64,000 nt of DNA, taken from Lunularia cruciata. Its lineage: Eukaryota; Streptophyta; Marchantiopsida; Lunulariales; Lunulariaceae. Positions 46,681 through 59,122 of the stretch are shown piece by piece. Position 1 is the stretch's first letter. The number at the start of each line of letters is the position of its first letter. The translations under genes and the position numbers were made by a program. Under the pieces are notes generated by a model that was not told where the DNA came from, made no database searches, and saw nothing but the letters and a program-made list of their open reading frames with translations. Location of the stretch: the NCBI GenBank assembly GCA_948567375.1, contig OX419762.1, forward strand, positions 47,721,034 through 47,785,033, written 5' to 3'.

Positions 46681-48100
46681 CTAAGATCTGCTTAAAGCCT
46701 TTTAGAGCCTAGTCATACAAAGTCAATAAAAGCAAGAGTGTTCTACATGTGGAGCCAAGTAATAGAGTATGAGCCAAACAAAGGTATGAGTAGAAATCAT
46801 AAGTACTTAAATCTATTATCATATTAAGTGCCAAAAGAAATAGATAACCATAGTGTGAGAACCTATGTACTAGTAGTGGGTCCACTAGAGTCCATGCTCT
46901 TGAATAAACTATTTGATACAATGGCCCCTACAATATGAAACAACATCTTCCCATAGCTATGGAAGGAGGTACTTATAGAAAAAATCATTCACATGATATA
47001 TTTGGGAGGATACAAGCACTTAACAAATTAGAAAGTGTGTATTTTCCAATCAAGTGGAGCAAATGAGTGTATTCATAGACTAACGTGTTTGAGATAAATA
47101 AGCTACATAAATCATCCTTTCTTAGAAGAGAGCACAAAACACTCAAACCTTATATTGGAAACTGGAAATTCAAACCTTGGTATGAGGTATGAGGGAATGA
47201 AAACCTCATGAACTCCAAATCTTGCATTTGAAAATCTAGACTTATAAACCTAAGGTCTCAAAGTAGAGTGTAAAACAAATAAGACTCTTACTACATAAAC
47301 CAAAGTGCACAATATATAGGAATCATTGAAAGTGAGTAGAAGAGACATGATGGAAAAGTAGCTACAACTTCACTCAAAGTAGTAATTGAGCTATGGAAAA
47401 TAGAGGCCATCTAAAGGATCTTCTTGGCATATGCTCTTAGTAGATGCTAATTATGTACACTCTCTTGTGGTATTATGGTATTTATGCAACAAAGGTATCT
47501 TTGTGCCATAAAAATTACATATAAATGTGATTAAGGAGTGGATTTGATCCCATGTTGAGCAAACAGCACAAAACAAAGCCAAACTAGAAATGATATTGAA
47601 GTCATGTGAGACATCAACTTGGAAATCATCTAATTGAGATAGATGTACACATAAGTTCAAATGCTAATAGTATTTCTCTTGCAACTTCTAAGAATAGCTA
47701 TAGCAAATTAATGTAGAGACAAAAGAGGTGAAAAGAAACATCAAGGTTATAAATAAAAAGCTTATTAGACTAAATGTAAGAAAACATCCCCAATAATCAT
47801 CTTGCAAACAATGGATGCCTCTTTTCAAAAGAGTAAGCAAACACTAAGCACCAAAAAAGCAAGCAACTCTAGGTAGAGAAAAAGCAAAGAGAATGAAGCA
47901 ACTAAAAGATGGTGTATTTAGTGAAAAGTAGTCATATAGATACTCAGAAACCAATCTTGACACCAATCTTGACAGTCCACCAATCAAAACACCAAGTATA
48001 GAATAAAACGCGAAATAACGAAGAGAGTCAAGAAGCTATAACTCGTCATACGGGTGATAATCATCGGTAAAAAGAAAAGCAAATCATAAATAATAGATGG
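46681..48100. other. AT-rich sequence, no gene recognised
   Basis: Low-CpG, A-rich plus strand. Nothing supported. Confidence 0.4.
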
Positions 48101-50100
48101 ATTGAAACTATGTAAAGACTACAAGCAAATAAAGAATTGGCGATGATAGATGTTTGTGATACTGCCTAGATTGCAAATCTAGGCTCCCCTTAAGGTAACA
48201 TCAGGATGTGACAAAGAGATGATGTGATCATCACTAATTGATATGTCCCTTTCCCTGCTAACTGAATAAACTCTAATTTCTTCGGTAAAGTATACAATAT
48301 TTTGAGAGATGTCGCTCATAATTATTTTGACCAAAGAGGCTTGATCTGATATATAATCTGATTTCGCGGCTGATGAGTTCCGATAAAATCCGCTACCAAC
48401 TAAATTATATGTCGTTTTGGTTTACTTAACAATATCCATTGCCAGTGCTAATTGTATCTCTTTCTATAGAAATTTCCAATTTGTTCAAAGAGTGGATCGT
48501 TTCCTGCTCGCTTGCGATCTGAAGATTTTCGTTGTCTTAATTAAATTGTGCTACTTAAGTATCTCCCATGGGGCCTCTCCTCCAAATCTCCCAATCAAGC
48601 ACGGTCCAAATCTTCAGCAAATCAGTGAACAGCTAGTAGGTTGATGCAAAGGTACTGCTGGCTACCCCATAGTGTGTATTCATAGTGCATGCATGCATTA
48701 TATACAGGTCCCACATACTCGAATGGCCCTCTTTATGTTCTGCAAATTTGATTATCTGGTAGCAAGTTCGAGTATAGTGAAAGCCATCACGACTACTCAA
48801 AAATCATCGAAGGATTTTTGAGTAGTCGTGATATGCTATCAATGCTGCAAGAAATATTGCAGGTCAGCATCACACTTCAGAATCCTTTTCCCATCTCGAT
48901 CCCTTTTCCTTCCGCTTTGGACGTGTCTTATTTCTATTGAGAACTATGTAAAGCAGAATTCGATAAAGTCCGAGACATACGCACACAACATAGAGCAATC
49001 AGTTGCCTTTCCCCAATGCGGCATGGCTACATTGCGCAATGGCTCCTTTACCATAGATTGTCATGCACTCTTTTCCACCGTAAGAAGATATTTCGTGATC
49101 CTCCAATGCGATTTGAAAATTTGAAGTCAGCCTGGACATATCAGTTGTGTTTCATTTAGTTATTTCTTCTGGATCGTACAGATCAATATCTACATTTTTA
49201 TCTTGTACTGTGCACAGGAAGAAAGTCCCATCGTCGTATTCCATCTAGATTCTCTCTCAAATTTATGTTTCAGTCTGGGAGAAATCATATGTGCGCACGA
49301 CGACACCCCACAAATCATAAAGGAAAACGGTTGCAATCTTAAAGCGCTTTTGGCTCGGATTTTCTCGCTTTTGCCAAGGAGCACAACAATTCTCAGGGAT
49401 ACTTGACAAAAGTGTTATGGACATGATCCTTTTGTTCTGGCATTCAGTGATTATACGTGAATTAAGGTAGTTTCTTTGTTGGAATGAGTTTCCGGAGAGA
49501 TGTTCGCGTCTACTTGTTTTAACCAGTGAGACAACTACCAGGCCCTGCTCTGCTCTTGGTCTACTTCACTTTGCTGGAGCATCACATTGTGCTTTATCTT
49601 GTACAGAGTTTCTTGTTGTACCTTAGATGCTTCGTTTAAACTGGTCTCAAGCATACATAAGCGAAACATGAGACAGCAGAGGAATAACGGACGGGAAGAC
49701 CCTATCAAGCCGTACAAATATGAGATATAAGAGTTAAAATGGTGCTAAGTATAAGCAGCAGTGAGAATCAGCATCCTGAATCGTAGTTTCCTCGGATAGA
49801 CCTCAACCTTCTAATTAGCGTCTTAAATTGTATCCACACTTGAAGTTATATCCTGCGTGTGTATGTGCGCTTTAGTCAATCGTGTGTGAACCTCCACTGC
49901 TACAGCTGCATCGTTTATGCATGAAATAGCTGAATTTAAGGACAAATGTATCCACGAGGCTCATATAATGACAAACTTGCAACTAAAGTCTCAAACTTGC
50001 TCCTGCAGTCTTTGTAGGCAGTCTTTATTGCTTGACTCCGAAGGTCCTCCTCAATTAAAAATCTAGATTCTCCTGCGACCTTAACTGCAAATATAATATT
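48100..50100. other. Second CpG-retaining unique island
   Basis: Composition like 41.9-45.3 kb. It shares a ~60-bp segment with 41469-41527 (GGGAAGACCC(C/T)ATCAAGCCG, at 49695). Small frames only. It contains the hairpin 48786-48832. Confidence 0.45.
48786..48832. repeat. Perfect 20-bp hairpin
   Basis: Arm ATCACGACTACTCAAAAATC (48786-48805), loop ATCGAAG, exact reverse complement (48813-48832). No second copy in the window. Confidence 0.97.
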
Positions 50101-50456
50101 GTGGGTCATAAAATATTATTATATATACTACTTCGAGTAAGGGTCAGGTATATATATATATAGTACCCCTAAGGAAAGGAGAACAAGGCACAAAGAATCA
50201 CAAAAGAGAAAAGGACGCGATGATACCAAAGAAAGAAATAGGAACAAGGGTAAAAGGCACAATGGAAAAAGCACATAATAAGCAAAGAAGAGGGCAGTCT
50301 ACTACTAAACTCGGTGGTAGAGGGACTCAAATAGGAGGTATGTTTGGGAAAGGAGGACGGAGTACCCTTGCGGTGTTGGGTGGTTATATTGCAATTGCTT
50401 GTAGGTGAAGACATAAAGCCTGAGCACATTGTAAAGCGAACGATACTTGTTGTCAA

Positions 50457-50582
50457 TAATAGACTATGAGCATCATTGGGGAAACAACCATTGGGACTCT
50501 CCTTTGTTTCCTTGAGGAGGCCGTCAAAGTGCTGATGCAAGTGTTCAAAAATCTCAATTGTAAGGGGGCCAAAGGTATCCAA
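50457..50582 (-). pseudogene. Short retroelement-like protein fragment
   Basis: A minus-strand frame with DTFGPLTIEIFEHLHQHFDGLL. From memory this wording resembles C-terminal segments of reverse-transcriptase-related ORFs annotated in several plants. I cannot verify this. The frame continues to 50169 with no motif. No ATG opens it. Confidence 0.3.
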
Positions 50583-50644
50583 GGATAACTAGTGATACTC
50601 CTTACCACTAGTTGCAATGATTGTTGTTAGTCCAGTTTGTAGTG

Positions 50645-51338
50645 TGAGCCGGCCTATCTCTCACTCATGATGAACTTCTAATGGCTATGATGGTAACGCA
50701 CCATGGACTAAAAAGGCAAGGAACCCACACTCCATCATACTCCTCCAAGGCTAACACTCCAAGACTTAAGACATTACTCACTAGAGAACTCAATGAGAGA
50801 GAGAGAGATAGTTGAAAAATGAAAGAATGATGAGTACCTCCTCACCCCTAGTTTATATAATTATGAAATAGTTACACACCAAAGTTACTAATTACTAGAG
50901 TAACTCAAGTTACTAGGTTAAAAGTCAAATAAAGTCAAAAAGCTAAAGGAATATCCATACTCATGGGAATATTCTCTTAAGCATGTGGTCGTATCTTGAC
51001 CCAACCACTAAGTAAAGGATTCCTTCACATGGGTTATCCTTTGATTGTAGAAGAATCCAAAACAAAAAGGTTTGTGAGTCCAAGAGTTCTTAACTTTTTC
51101 CTCAAAGCCAAACACATAGGAATAACATCAAGTCAACACACTAGAATCCAAAATAGTGATGCTCATCTTTTCCACTTCTTCTAGAGTAAGGTTCCCTCTA
51201 TCTTAGCTATGACTAAATTTAGCTAATCATGACTAAGGTAGAACCATCCTTTATCTCTATATTAATAATATCTCTCAAGTCCTTGTAAGACCAAACTAAA
51301 TATCACGATACCACATACATGCACAAATGGGTGTTATA
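50645..51338 (-). mobile_element. Solo LTR of the F family
   Basis: About 694 bp, TGAGCCGGCC...GTGTTATA, aligning end to end with the LTRs of F. No gag-pol beside it. Flanks GTAGT(G) and GTACT suggest a decayed target duplication. It is inserted at the left edge of the dispersed repeat at 51339. Confidence 0.88.
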
Positions 51339-51880
51339 GTACTCTTGCTCATGCCAATGACTTTACTAGTAGGGGATTAATTATCATTACATCATGTCAG
51401 GTGCAATGATCATTTGTGAAAGAAACAATATCCGCCCAAATCCAAAGGATAGGTAGTTTTTGTAGATCCAACTATTACTCAATCTAAACTTGGGACCCAC
51501 GTAGCTCATAAGATCCAAGCCATTGAAACAAAAACTGCATCATGGACTCTAGTGTGCTCTCCATCTACAACACAACATAAAATTTGTATGTCTTGTATAT
51601 CATAAGTGGATCCATGCATGCACTAATCTGGAGGCCCTATAAGAACTAGATGTAGGAGACCTAACCTCAAACATAGAGTTATGGCAAACTCCTTAAAAGC
51701 AAATCTGAAGTTGTCAAGCAAGGGAGAAGTATGGAGTCAAGCACCAAAGCCTTTACCACCACAAGAGAGGATCGTAGCTCTATTAAGTAGATGTGCATAA
51801 GTGAAGATGCTTCTATGTGTGTGAGTGTGCATATGCTCATTGAGATCCTCCTAAATCCTCTTAGAGTCTAAAGATGCAAA
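51339..51880. repeat. Diverged dispersed repeat, copy 2
   Basis: Partner of 46150-46680 (shared landmarks there). The F solo LTR abuts its left side. Confidence 0.6.
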
Positions 51881-53761
51881 GCTAATAAACTTGGGGGGTG
51901 ATGTGTATCCAAGGTATAACAATAAGTCACGAGAAAAACAAGATATGATTGGAAAGCATAATGCTTGAATTCACTATTATGATAGGTCTTAACAAGAAGA
52001 GACACCACTTGCATAAAAAACTTGTCCATTAAACAATGGACCACTATAGCACATGTTATGATATATGTTGTTGGTGTTGTGGCCTCTTGCCTTTTGAGAG
52101 CATATCTGCTCAAAACTATAAGTACAGCTATATATTGCCTACACCCCTCATTTGATAGTTGTTGGAGCATGGATGGCCCTAACAGAGTGGAAAAAGTGTG
52201 CAAGATGGTATTGTCAAACATAAGCAAATGTAGCAATAGTGTTGTAGTGCACACCTTTTTGCAAAAGTTGCAATTTCATTTCATTTTACTCTTTTTGATG
52301 AAAGAAGAGCAAGTTAATTTTATGTTTAGTGGAAGAAAACTCATTTATGGGTATTCTTTGGATTTCATTTGTGTACTTGTTTGGATACAAAGAAGATATC
52401 ACCAAAGGTCTATTCACTACAAAAGGACGTGTACAAAGAAGCCAAGTCCAAAGAAGATTTGGATACAAAGTGCTCAAGTACAAAGAATCTTTGGAGCCAA
52501 ATATCTTTAAAATCAAAGGTTGTATGTTGATTTGAATGCTAATAGGATAAAGAACTACTACCAAGAATTGATGGTGCTATTTGGAGACTTCTCACATATG
52601 GATAATGAAGGCTCACCCACTAAGGACTATTACTGAAGAGTCCTTGATCATAAAACCAAGTGCCAATTGAGTTTTTTTCACGTTTGCTAAGATCCTTTTA
52701 TAGTAACTTTTTGAAGTGCACTTGAGTAGTCATTCTTGTTGTAGTTGAAGTACCCTTGATAGCACTTTGGCTAGAGCAAAGAAATGATGAGGAAGATCAC
52801 TAAGGTGATTGTTTGATCTCCATGAATTGACAAATATGCAATGAGAGCTATGAGTGATCTACTCCAAAGCAAGCACCTAATGTTTCTACTCTAGAATTTG
52901 GAATTAGGTTCACCCACAATCATTCAAGAGATGTGGAGGAGAGGTGAGAGAGAAACTAGAGATCTTTAGGGAAATCCTTAAAATTGGACAAAAAAGCATT
53001 AGAGAATGGTGCTAAGAAGAGATTCAAATCCCCTATGAGAAATGATAATGGATGTAAATTTTGGGAATATGGGCATAGAGTATAATATAGCCATCAAGAA
53101 CTCCTTTGCAAAGAAAAAGTCAAAGAGTAGAGGTTGAAAGGTTTATACCTACAAGGACCCTACTAGTAGATATTTAATCAGTCTATTATGAGGAAATTTC
53201 ACCCAAAGAAAACTATTCATTTAATTAGGTAATATTGTTTGAAGAATTATATAGAGGAAAACTTGTCAATTGGGCCTACATCTCCTATTAGAGGGCTTAC
53301 TCCATGATCAAGGAACTTGAGGATGATGAAAGAGCTATCTTGATCCATTTACAATTCACCTCTATATGAGGTTGAATTTGCTAAGCAAAGATGAGAGAAT
53401 GCAATTTGGCATGCATTTATGTCAAAATAGTACTTATGTAATACCATCAGCTAGACAGATTATCTAGAGGTGGAAATTGGCTTGGCAATATCTTTAGGGA
53501 TGTTGTATGATGGCTAAGTAGATTAGATAGACATGTCATCCAAAGAGTACTTCCACTAATAGGGAAAAAGCCAAAAACACTCTAAAAACATCAAAGCTAA
53601 TTTTGGAGGCCTAACCAAATGAATTAGGCCTTGAAAAATAGAACCCTCATCCAACTAGGGAAAAAGGTGTTTCCTTCTCTCCCTTGTTTGTCTCATCAAG
53701 ATCTTTCCAATTGTACTTCACCCATGTTGTTCTGAGCTTCTTATAAGAAGATTATTGAAAG
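51881..53761. other. AT-rich sequence, no gene recognised
   Basis: Long overlapping frames on both strands near 51868-52564 have no family motif and low-complexity composition. A local CAAAGAAG/ACAAAGAA repetition occurs at 52385-52500. No supported gene. Confidence 0.4.
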
Positions 53762-54560
53762 GTTCCTGTGACAACCCGGCAAATATCACTTTTGCGGCAA
53801 TCGGGTAAGTAAAGTTTGTTCCCGCATAGATACAAGTCAAAAATTTCCAAATACAAAGCAAAGTAACAATTTCAGTTCTTCTTGCTTGCATCTTTAATCT
53901 CTCAGGTAGAAACCACACCTAGAAGAGAGTAACAAGCACTGACTCGTAGTCTTGTCACAAATTCCATACTCATTAATCACAACTCCATCAAATCTTTCCA
54001 AACAATCTTGATTGTGATGATTCAGGCTCTCCCAAAAATGGCACTTCACTGCAAAACGACTTTGCCTCAGAATTGTGTTCCACTCCTCCACTGAAGGCAC
54101 AACTTCCTCGATCAAAATTGCTTCACATCAACCTTGCACTGCACTCACAAATGCAGAATACTAACAACACTACAATTCCTCTCAGATCTGTCAAGGCATT
54201 GCTTCGATTGCACTTCACTTAGGATCAAACACACAGAATGAAGATCAAGGCTGTGGAATCCAACATCCAACAAGCACTCTGACTTGCACTTTGAATTTCT
54301 TCAAACACTCACAAACACAATTGCAAAGCTGATACTTGGAATCAAGCTCAAGCGACAAGCACTTCTTCACAACACTTTGCTTTGACTATTCTCAGAAATT
54401 ATGAGCACTGAACAACATCTGACTACGAATGCCACTCTTAAATAGTGAAGCAATCAACAATTCTAACAACTATATCATTTTACAACAACTTTTCTAACCT
54501 GCAGATCCAAAATGACAATGCACCTCTTCATATTTGCCTCTTCAAATCTCAATATTGTTA

Positions 54561-56211
54561 CTACTCCAATCCGATGTCTACTTCATCATCGGCTTTCAAA
54601 CTCGAACCCAAAGTAATTTTACTTCCTACTACTCTTTCCTCAGGTTTCATATCTTCTACCTCTTCTACCAAATCCAACAATTGTCTTTCCTGATCTGAAA
54701 TTGCACTAGTGGGTAATCTATCTAACTCTTCATCTCTCAACCCACTCTTCTCTAATGTCTCCATCTCTAACCTTGAAGACATCTGCACTCCTATGTTATC
54801 TACTTTGGGTTTGGCTCTAACGTCTTTCCAAAGTTTTTCTATCATTATTTTCACTAAGTCTAATCTAATTGCAATATTTTCTTCTACTTCTAAGGTCTTC
54901 TTGTCTACACAAGTCCGGAGACTTATCAACAATGCATTCAAATTTGTACCTTTGGCCTGTCTTTGCCTCGTCTCCTGCACCAACAACTTCAACTCGTGCA
55001 GCCTCGTCTCTTCAATCCGAACGCTGGCATCTATACTCAACATTACGTTCATCCTGAGGACAACCTCCTTCAATGGCTCCAATCTCATCTTCCTCTCTCA
55101 CTCTTGATCTGCAAGCCAGTCCTCCCTGTACATTGCCAATTCCGCTTTGAACTTGGCTTTCACTATCTCCTTCTCCTTCTCCTTCTGTACCACCTTCTCC
55201 TCTTGATTATGAAGTAACTCTCGTAATCTCTCTTCTTCCCTATACCGTGCTGCCAACTCTCTTTGCCAGAGTTGCTTCTTCTCCTCGACACTCTCCATCA
55301 CCCTATCAAGCTCTTGATCCTTTGCTGCTACTCTTGCCATAGCATGGATAACTTCTACTCTTGAATCAGCAAACTACTGCTTCAAGATCTCGTGTTCTGC
55401 TACTTGTCTCTCCCTTGTTATGTCACTCTTCTTCACAAGTTCTTCTCGATATCTCACTTCTCTCTTCAGGTCTTCAATTACTTGAGTCCTCACTACTGCC
55501 TTTGCTTGCAGTACTTCCCTCTCTTCCTCACCTCGGGTTGTACTCTTCTTCAACTCCAAGTTCTCTTCTTCTAATTTAGACAACACCTGCAAGACAATCT
55601 CTACCTTTGGACAAGTTGATTGCATCTCCTTCTTCTTGTACTCCAGCTTTACCAGCAAAGGAGATACCACATCCCACAGGTACTCGACTCCATCGCTCGG
55701 GGTGACTTCTTCTTGCATGGCCACTTCTCTTTGTACTTCTTGTTCATCCGATACTCGCCTTCTTCTCTACAATCTTTGTATCGGAATGGATGCCTCGCTT
55801 CCCGAGCTTGCATTCGCTTCTTCTTGCACATTACTCGGACCTGCGTTGTACTTTGCCTTACGTCTCAAGCGGACTCCTCTCTGAATTGTGATCTTTTCTT
55901 CTGCTTCATGTACTTTGTCTTCCAACTTCGTGTTGGAAGACCGGTGCCGCTGTCATTTCTCCACCCTCATCACTGTTGCTACTTGTATCTCCACTCTGTA
56001 GCGTTAGCTCGAGCTCCTCCTCGTGCTCCAAGTCTTCATCTTCCGACTTGATCACCACCATACCTTGCCTCGGGTCTCCTGCTTTCTCACTGTCTCTCGA
56101 TTTCACTCTTTCGACTTCTCCCTTACACACTAACGCGTTTCCAACTCTATTTCCCTTCCCACAATCACCTGCAAGACAACTTCTCAATAACGAAGGAAAA
56201 TTACTCAACAT
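54561..56211 (-). pseudogene. LTR-encoded coiled-coil protein, D 3' LTR copy
   Basis: ATG at 56211 (MLSNFPSLLR), N-terminal segment to RDSEKAG, then an in-frame junction straight into the acidic linker (DPRQGMVV), so the globular domain with MKHQAVFFHK is missing. The coiled coil (55724-55098) and C-terminal part (55088-54561, ending DDEVDIGLE) follow in the same order as C2. Stops are at about 55782 (TAG), 55379 (TAG) and 55104 (TGA). Sister copies have CAG, CAG/AAG or CGN-type codons there. Another in-frame ATG at 56256 is not shared with C2. Function unknown. Confidence 0.75.
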
Positions 56212-56229
56212 TTCATCATTGTGAGTTTG

Positions 56230-56238
56230 ATTTTTATA
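56230..56238 (-). promoter_or_regulatory. TATA-like box of D 3' LTR
   Basis: CTCTATAAAAATC on the minus strand, 27 nt upstream of the ATG at 56211, matching C2 in sequence and spacing. Confidence 0.5.
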
Positions 56239-56624
56239 GAGTTGCGCTTTCTTCATCTTTCTTCACTTCAAGTTTCTACCAAGAAATCACACCTCCTGCA
56301 TACACCTGTCACTGTCAATCAACCTTCACGTGTATGGGCCGCCGGTTTTTGAACGGTCTCTTCTTGAATTTCTTGCCCCGACGAAAGGTTGTTAGATTGA
56401 CTTTGCCTCAGGTTTAGCTCCCCCGATACGAAGACTCCTTACTTTGGGTTGTGTGCTGATAGGGCATTTCCGAGTACTTTGCCTTATGACCCGAAGTCAC
56501 TTTACTTTGGGTTTCATCCCAAAGACTCTTTTCTTTGCCTTCTTCAGCCATATAGGCGCAATCCGACTTCTCTATACACTTCTTCTTCTTTATTTTGAAA
56601 AAAATAAAATATGTGGGCACCACA

Positions 56625-56640
56625 TACCCCCTCCCTCAAA
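56625..56640 (-). other. Polypurine tract of D
   Basis: The minus strand reads TTTGAGGGAGGGGGTA immediately before the LTR start TGTGGTGCCC. The integrase stop codon TGA overlaps its start. Confidence 0.9.
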
Positions 56641-57530
56641 TGTGAGCGTTCCCGCAAACATAGACCTCGGGTGTCTTAGAAACTTCCGAGTCTATGGTCC
56701 AATATCTCCGAACTCTCCACCCGTTTACTCGAGTGGCAAAAGGATTACCTTCTAAGTCTACAAGCTGCATGGACCCATTTTTGTAAAGATGAAGAACTCG
56801 ATAGGGACCCATCCATCTCAAATGCAACTTGCTTGGAAAAAATATTTGGCGATTGTCATATAACAAAACCAAATCCACTTCACGTACAGCTATAGGCTTG
56901 ATTCTCTTATCGTGCCTGACTTTCCTATGTGCTTGTACTTCTTTTGTGGTTTGCATTGCATTGTCTCTTTTCTCTTCTAACCACATCAGTTGATGGATCC
57001 AAAGATCCTGACTTTCCTCTTCCGACATGCGTTCTTTGCAAAGAACCCGATATGTTGGTACTTCAAATTCAACTGGCAGTATGGGATGCAAGCCATATGT
57101 CAAGAAGTATGGAGTTTGTTTGGTTGTAATCTTTTTTGTCATTTGATATGCCCAAGACGCGGCTGGTAATTTTGTATCCCAGTCATAGGCATAATTGACA
57201 GTCACCTTATTCAAAATTTTGCAAAGTAACCCATTCGCTTTTTCCGTTAAGCCATTTGCTTTTGGGTTATAAGGAGTTGTCTTCCGATGTTTAATCTGAA
57301 AGTACTTGGTTAACGCCTCCATTACAAAGTTCAAAAAATGTGTTCCTTGGTCACTGCCCAATTCCAGAGGACACCCATATTGGGAGATGATGTTTCAAAA
57401 GAAAAATTCCGCCACAGTTTCAGCATCATCTCTGCAAGTTGCTTCAGCTTTGACCATCTTGGTAGCATAGTCAGTGCAAACCAAAATGTATCGCTTTCTT
57501 GTGACTCCGGTCACTGGTTGACAACCTCTT
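56636..57530 (-). pseudogene. D integrase, catalytic core to C-terminus
   Basis: From 57361 to 56636 (241 codons) the frame is fully open. Upstream to about 57530 it continues with one TGA at 57395. Catalytic residues are all present: D in LVCTDYATK, D in GSDQGTHFLN, E in NGLTEKANGLL. The C-terminal GPY/F module is intact (LRWMGPYRVLHLYKNGSMQL). The zinc-binding N-terminus is missing because of the deletion joining integrase to gag. This is the best preserved enzyme part in the window. The wording fits non-chromodomain plant gypsy elements, and no chromodomain follows. Confidence 0.9.
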
Positions 57531-57539
57531 CATCCTCGT

Positions 57540-58950
57540 CTTGGTTCCATCTCGGAACCCAATCAATTTGCTACACCGGGAATGCATTACAAGTATTGCA
57601 TTCTGTGTTTGCGTGGCTTGATTTGCCACATGCGGTGCACCATACATTCGATCTCCCAAATCATCTGGATCTTGAAATCCAAAAACTCCTTGATGAGGGC
57701 ATCCAGCTTGGTATCCGCCTTATGTACACTCTTTGTTGGAGGAGTCACGGGTTTCTTACCCCCACGTCTTCTGACTCGTCTTGGCTTTGATTCTTCTTCG
57801 GATTCCAAAGAAGAGTTCAAAGACGTGGAGGACTTGTTCGAAGAAGGGGATGTGATGCGTGAAGCTCTTCTTCTGGGCTTCTTGCCTTTCTTCTCCCGAT
57901 TCCTCTAGTTACCGGCAGAGTGAGAGTGGGCCGCCTCATAACGACTGACATGTTTGAGTACTTTGTTAAGGGAAGTTACATTCCTCTCCCTTGCAAAGAT
58001 TTGTATCTCTGGTGAAAGTTCCCCAAGGAACCAGGTAATGGTTTGGGCATCGGAGTAACCCACCACCCCGATCGCTTGGGAACTCGGTTCAATAGTGCCA
58101 TGAACCGCTCAGAGTAGTCTCTCAACTTCTCCTTCTTGCCTCGGTCTAAATTGTTGAGTGCCGTGAAGACACTCGTGTTGTAATCAACCTCCCAGAATCG
58201 TTCTAGGAAGTTGTTTCTCAAGTCTGCCCAGTCCGCTAGTACAAACTCCTTCTGGGTCACATGGGTGTACCAGCTCCAAGCTTTCTTTCAAAGCAGACTT
58301 GGGAAAATTCTCAGGCAATCCGTCGAGTCATGCTCCTTGTTAGCAAAGGAGATGACTTTGAATTCTTCAATAAACTCCTTGGGGTCTTTGTCTTGTTTTG
58401 TCCCCTTATACTTTTGATAGGCGTGTCGGGTGATAGGCAACAAAGTCATCATTCGATGCACTGGGATCGGCTGAGGTAGTGTTGAACTTGATGGAACTAA
58501 AGGATTGGATGGTATCGATGCCGTGTTGTCAGCCCAGGGGTTCCAATTTGTCAAATTCAAGGTGGGGTCTTCTTCAACAATTTCTGCTATGAGGGTGTCA
58601 ACTTCAACCCGAGTGGAAGATTCAAGATCAATACCTTTGATTGGTTCTTCAAAGGAATCATTTGTAGAAGATGTTGACACTCATCTTCAGTAAGTGTTTG
58701 TGCTATCTTTTCTTGAACAAAGTTCTTCAAGGACACAACTTCCTTTACAGCTCTAGGGGAAGTCGGTGAATTGGGCCACAATGCATATGTTTGGCCACTT
58801 GATTCTTTCTTCTTCTTGGACGAAGAGGGAGATCCGAAGTAGCCTTTCCAACTGCCTTTGTGTTTCTTGTGGTCAAGTTCTCACAGTGCTTCTTGCACTT
58901 TGTGAAGGAGTTGAAAATCCAACGCCTCTCATTCGGTTTTGTCCACAATA
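57540..58950 (-). pseudogene. D gag with intact CCHC knuckle, joined to integrase
   Basis: N-terminal frames start near 58948. The capsid part (58680-58288) has KYKGTKQDKDPKEFIEEF, then (58260-57976) WADLRNNFLERFWEVDYN and REKLRDYSERF-type wording of retroviral gag domains. A basic segment PRRVRRRGGKKP (57790) precedes a complete knuckle CTACGKSSHANTEC (about 57600-57642), CX2CX4HX4C. Some 70 bp further the sequence enters the integrase core. Frameshifts lie near 58680, 58290 and 57900. Confidence 0.85.
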
Positions 58951-59098
58951 GATGGGACGTTCAGACATTTGTCTTCTTCACGCTGCAATGCTTGTCTTTG
59001 AGCTCTCTTCCCGTTGTTCTCTCGATGTAGACATTCATATTGCATTGATACCCAGTTTCAAATTTGGCCTCGTATTCTTCCACTTCCAAGATTTGTAT

Positions 59099-59115
59099 CC
59101 CCGGAAGCGGCGCCA
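59099..59115 (-). other. Primer-binding site of D (tRNA-Asp type)
   Basis: The minus strand reads TGGCGCCGCTTCCGGGG, seven bases after the LTR end. It differs at two positions from the complement of plant tRNA-Asp 3' end (TGGCGCCGTTGCCGGGG). Confidence 0.85.
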
Positions 59116-59122
59116 AAAATCA

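Larger units (their letters stand above)
53767..56624 (-). repeat. 3' LTR of D (2.86 kb)
   Basis: Plus-strand ends TGTGACAACCCGG and GGGCACCACA. It lacks about 0.9 kb of coding sequence present in C2 and in D's own 5' LTR; the gap lies within the LTR frame near 56080-56090. Confidence 0.9.

Noticed and set aside
48786-48832. Helitron 3' terminal hairpin
   Set aside because: No CTRR end follows within about 15 bp on either strand.
52022-52564. Overlapping frames of 162 and 128 codons
   Set aside because: No conserved motif, AT-rich composition, both strands open over the same stretch. Treated as chance.
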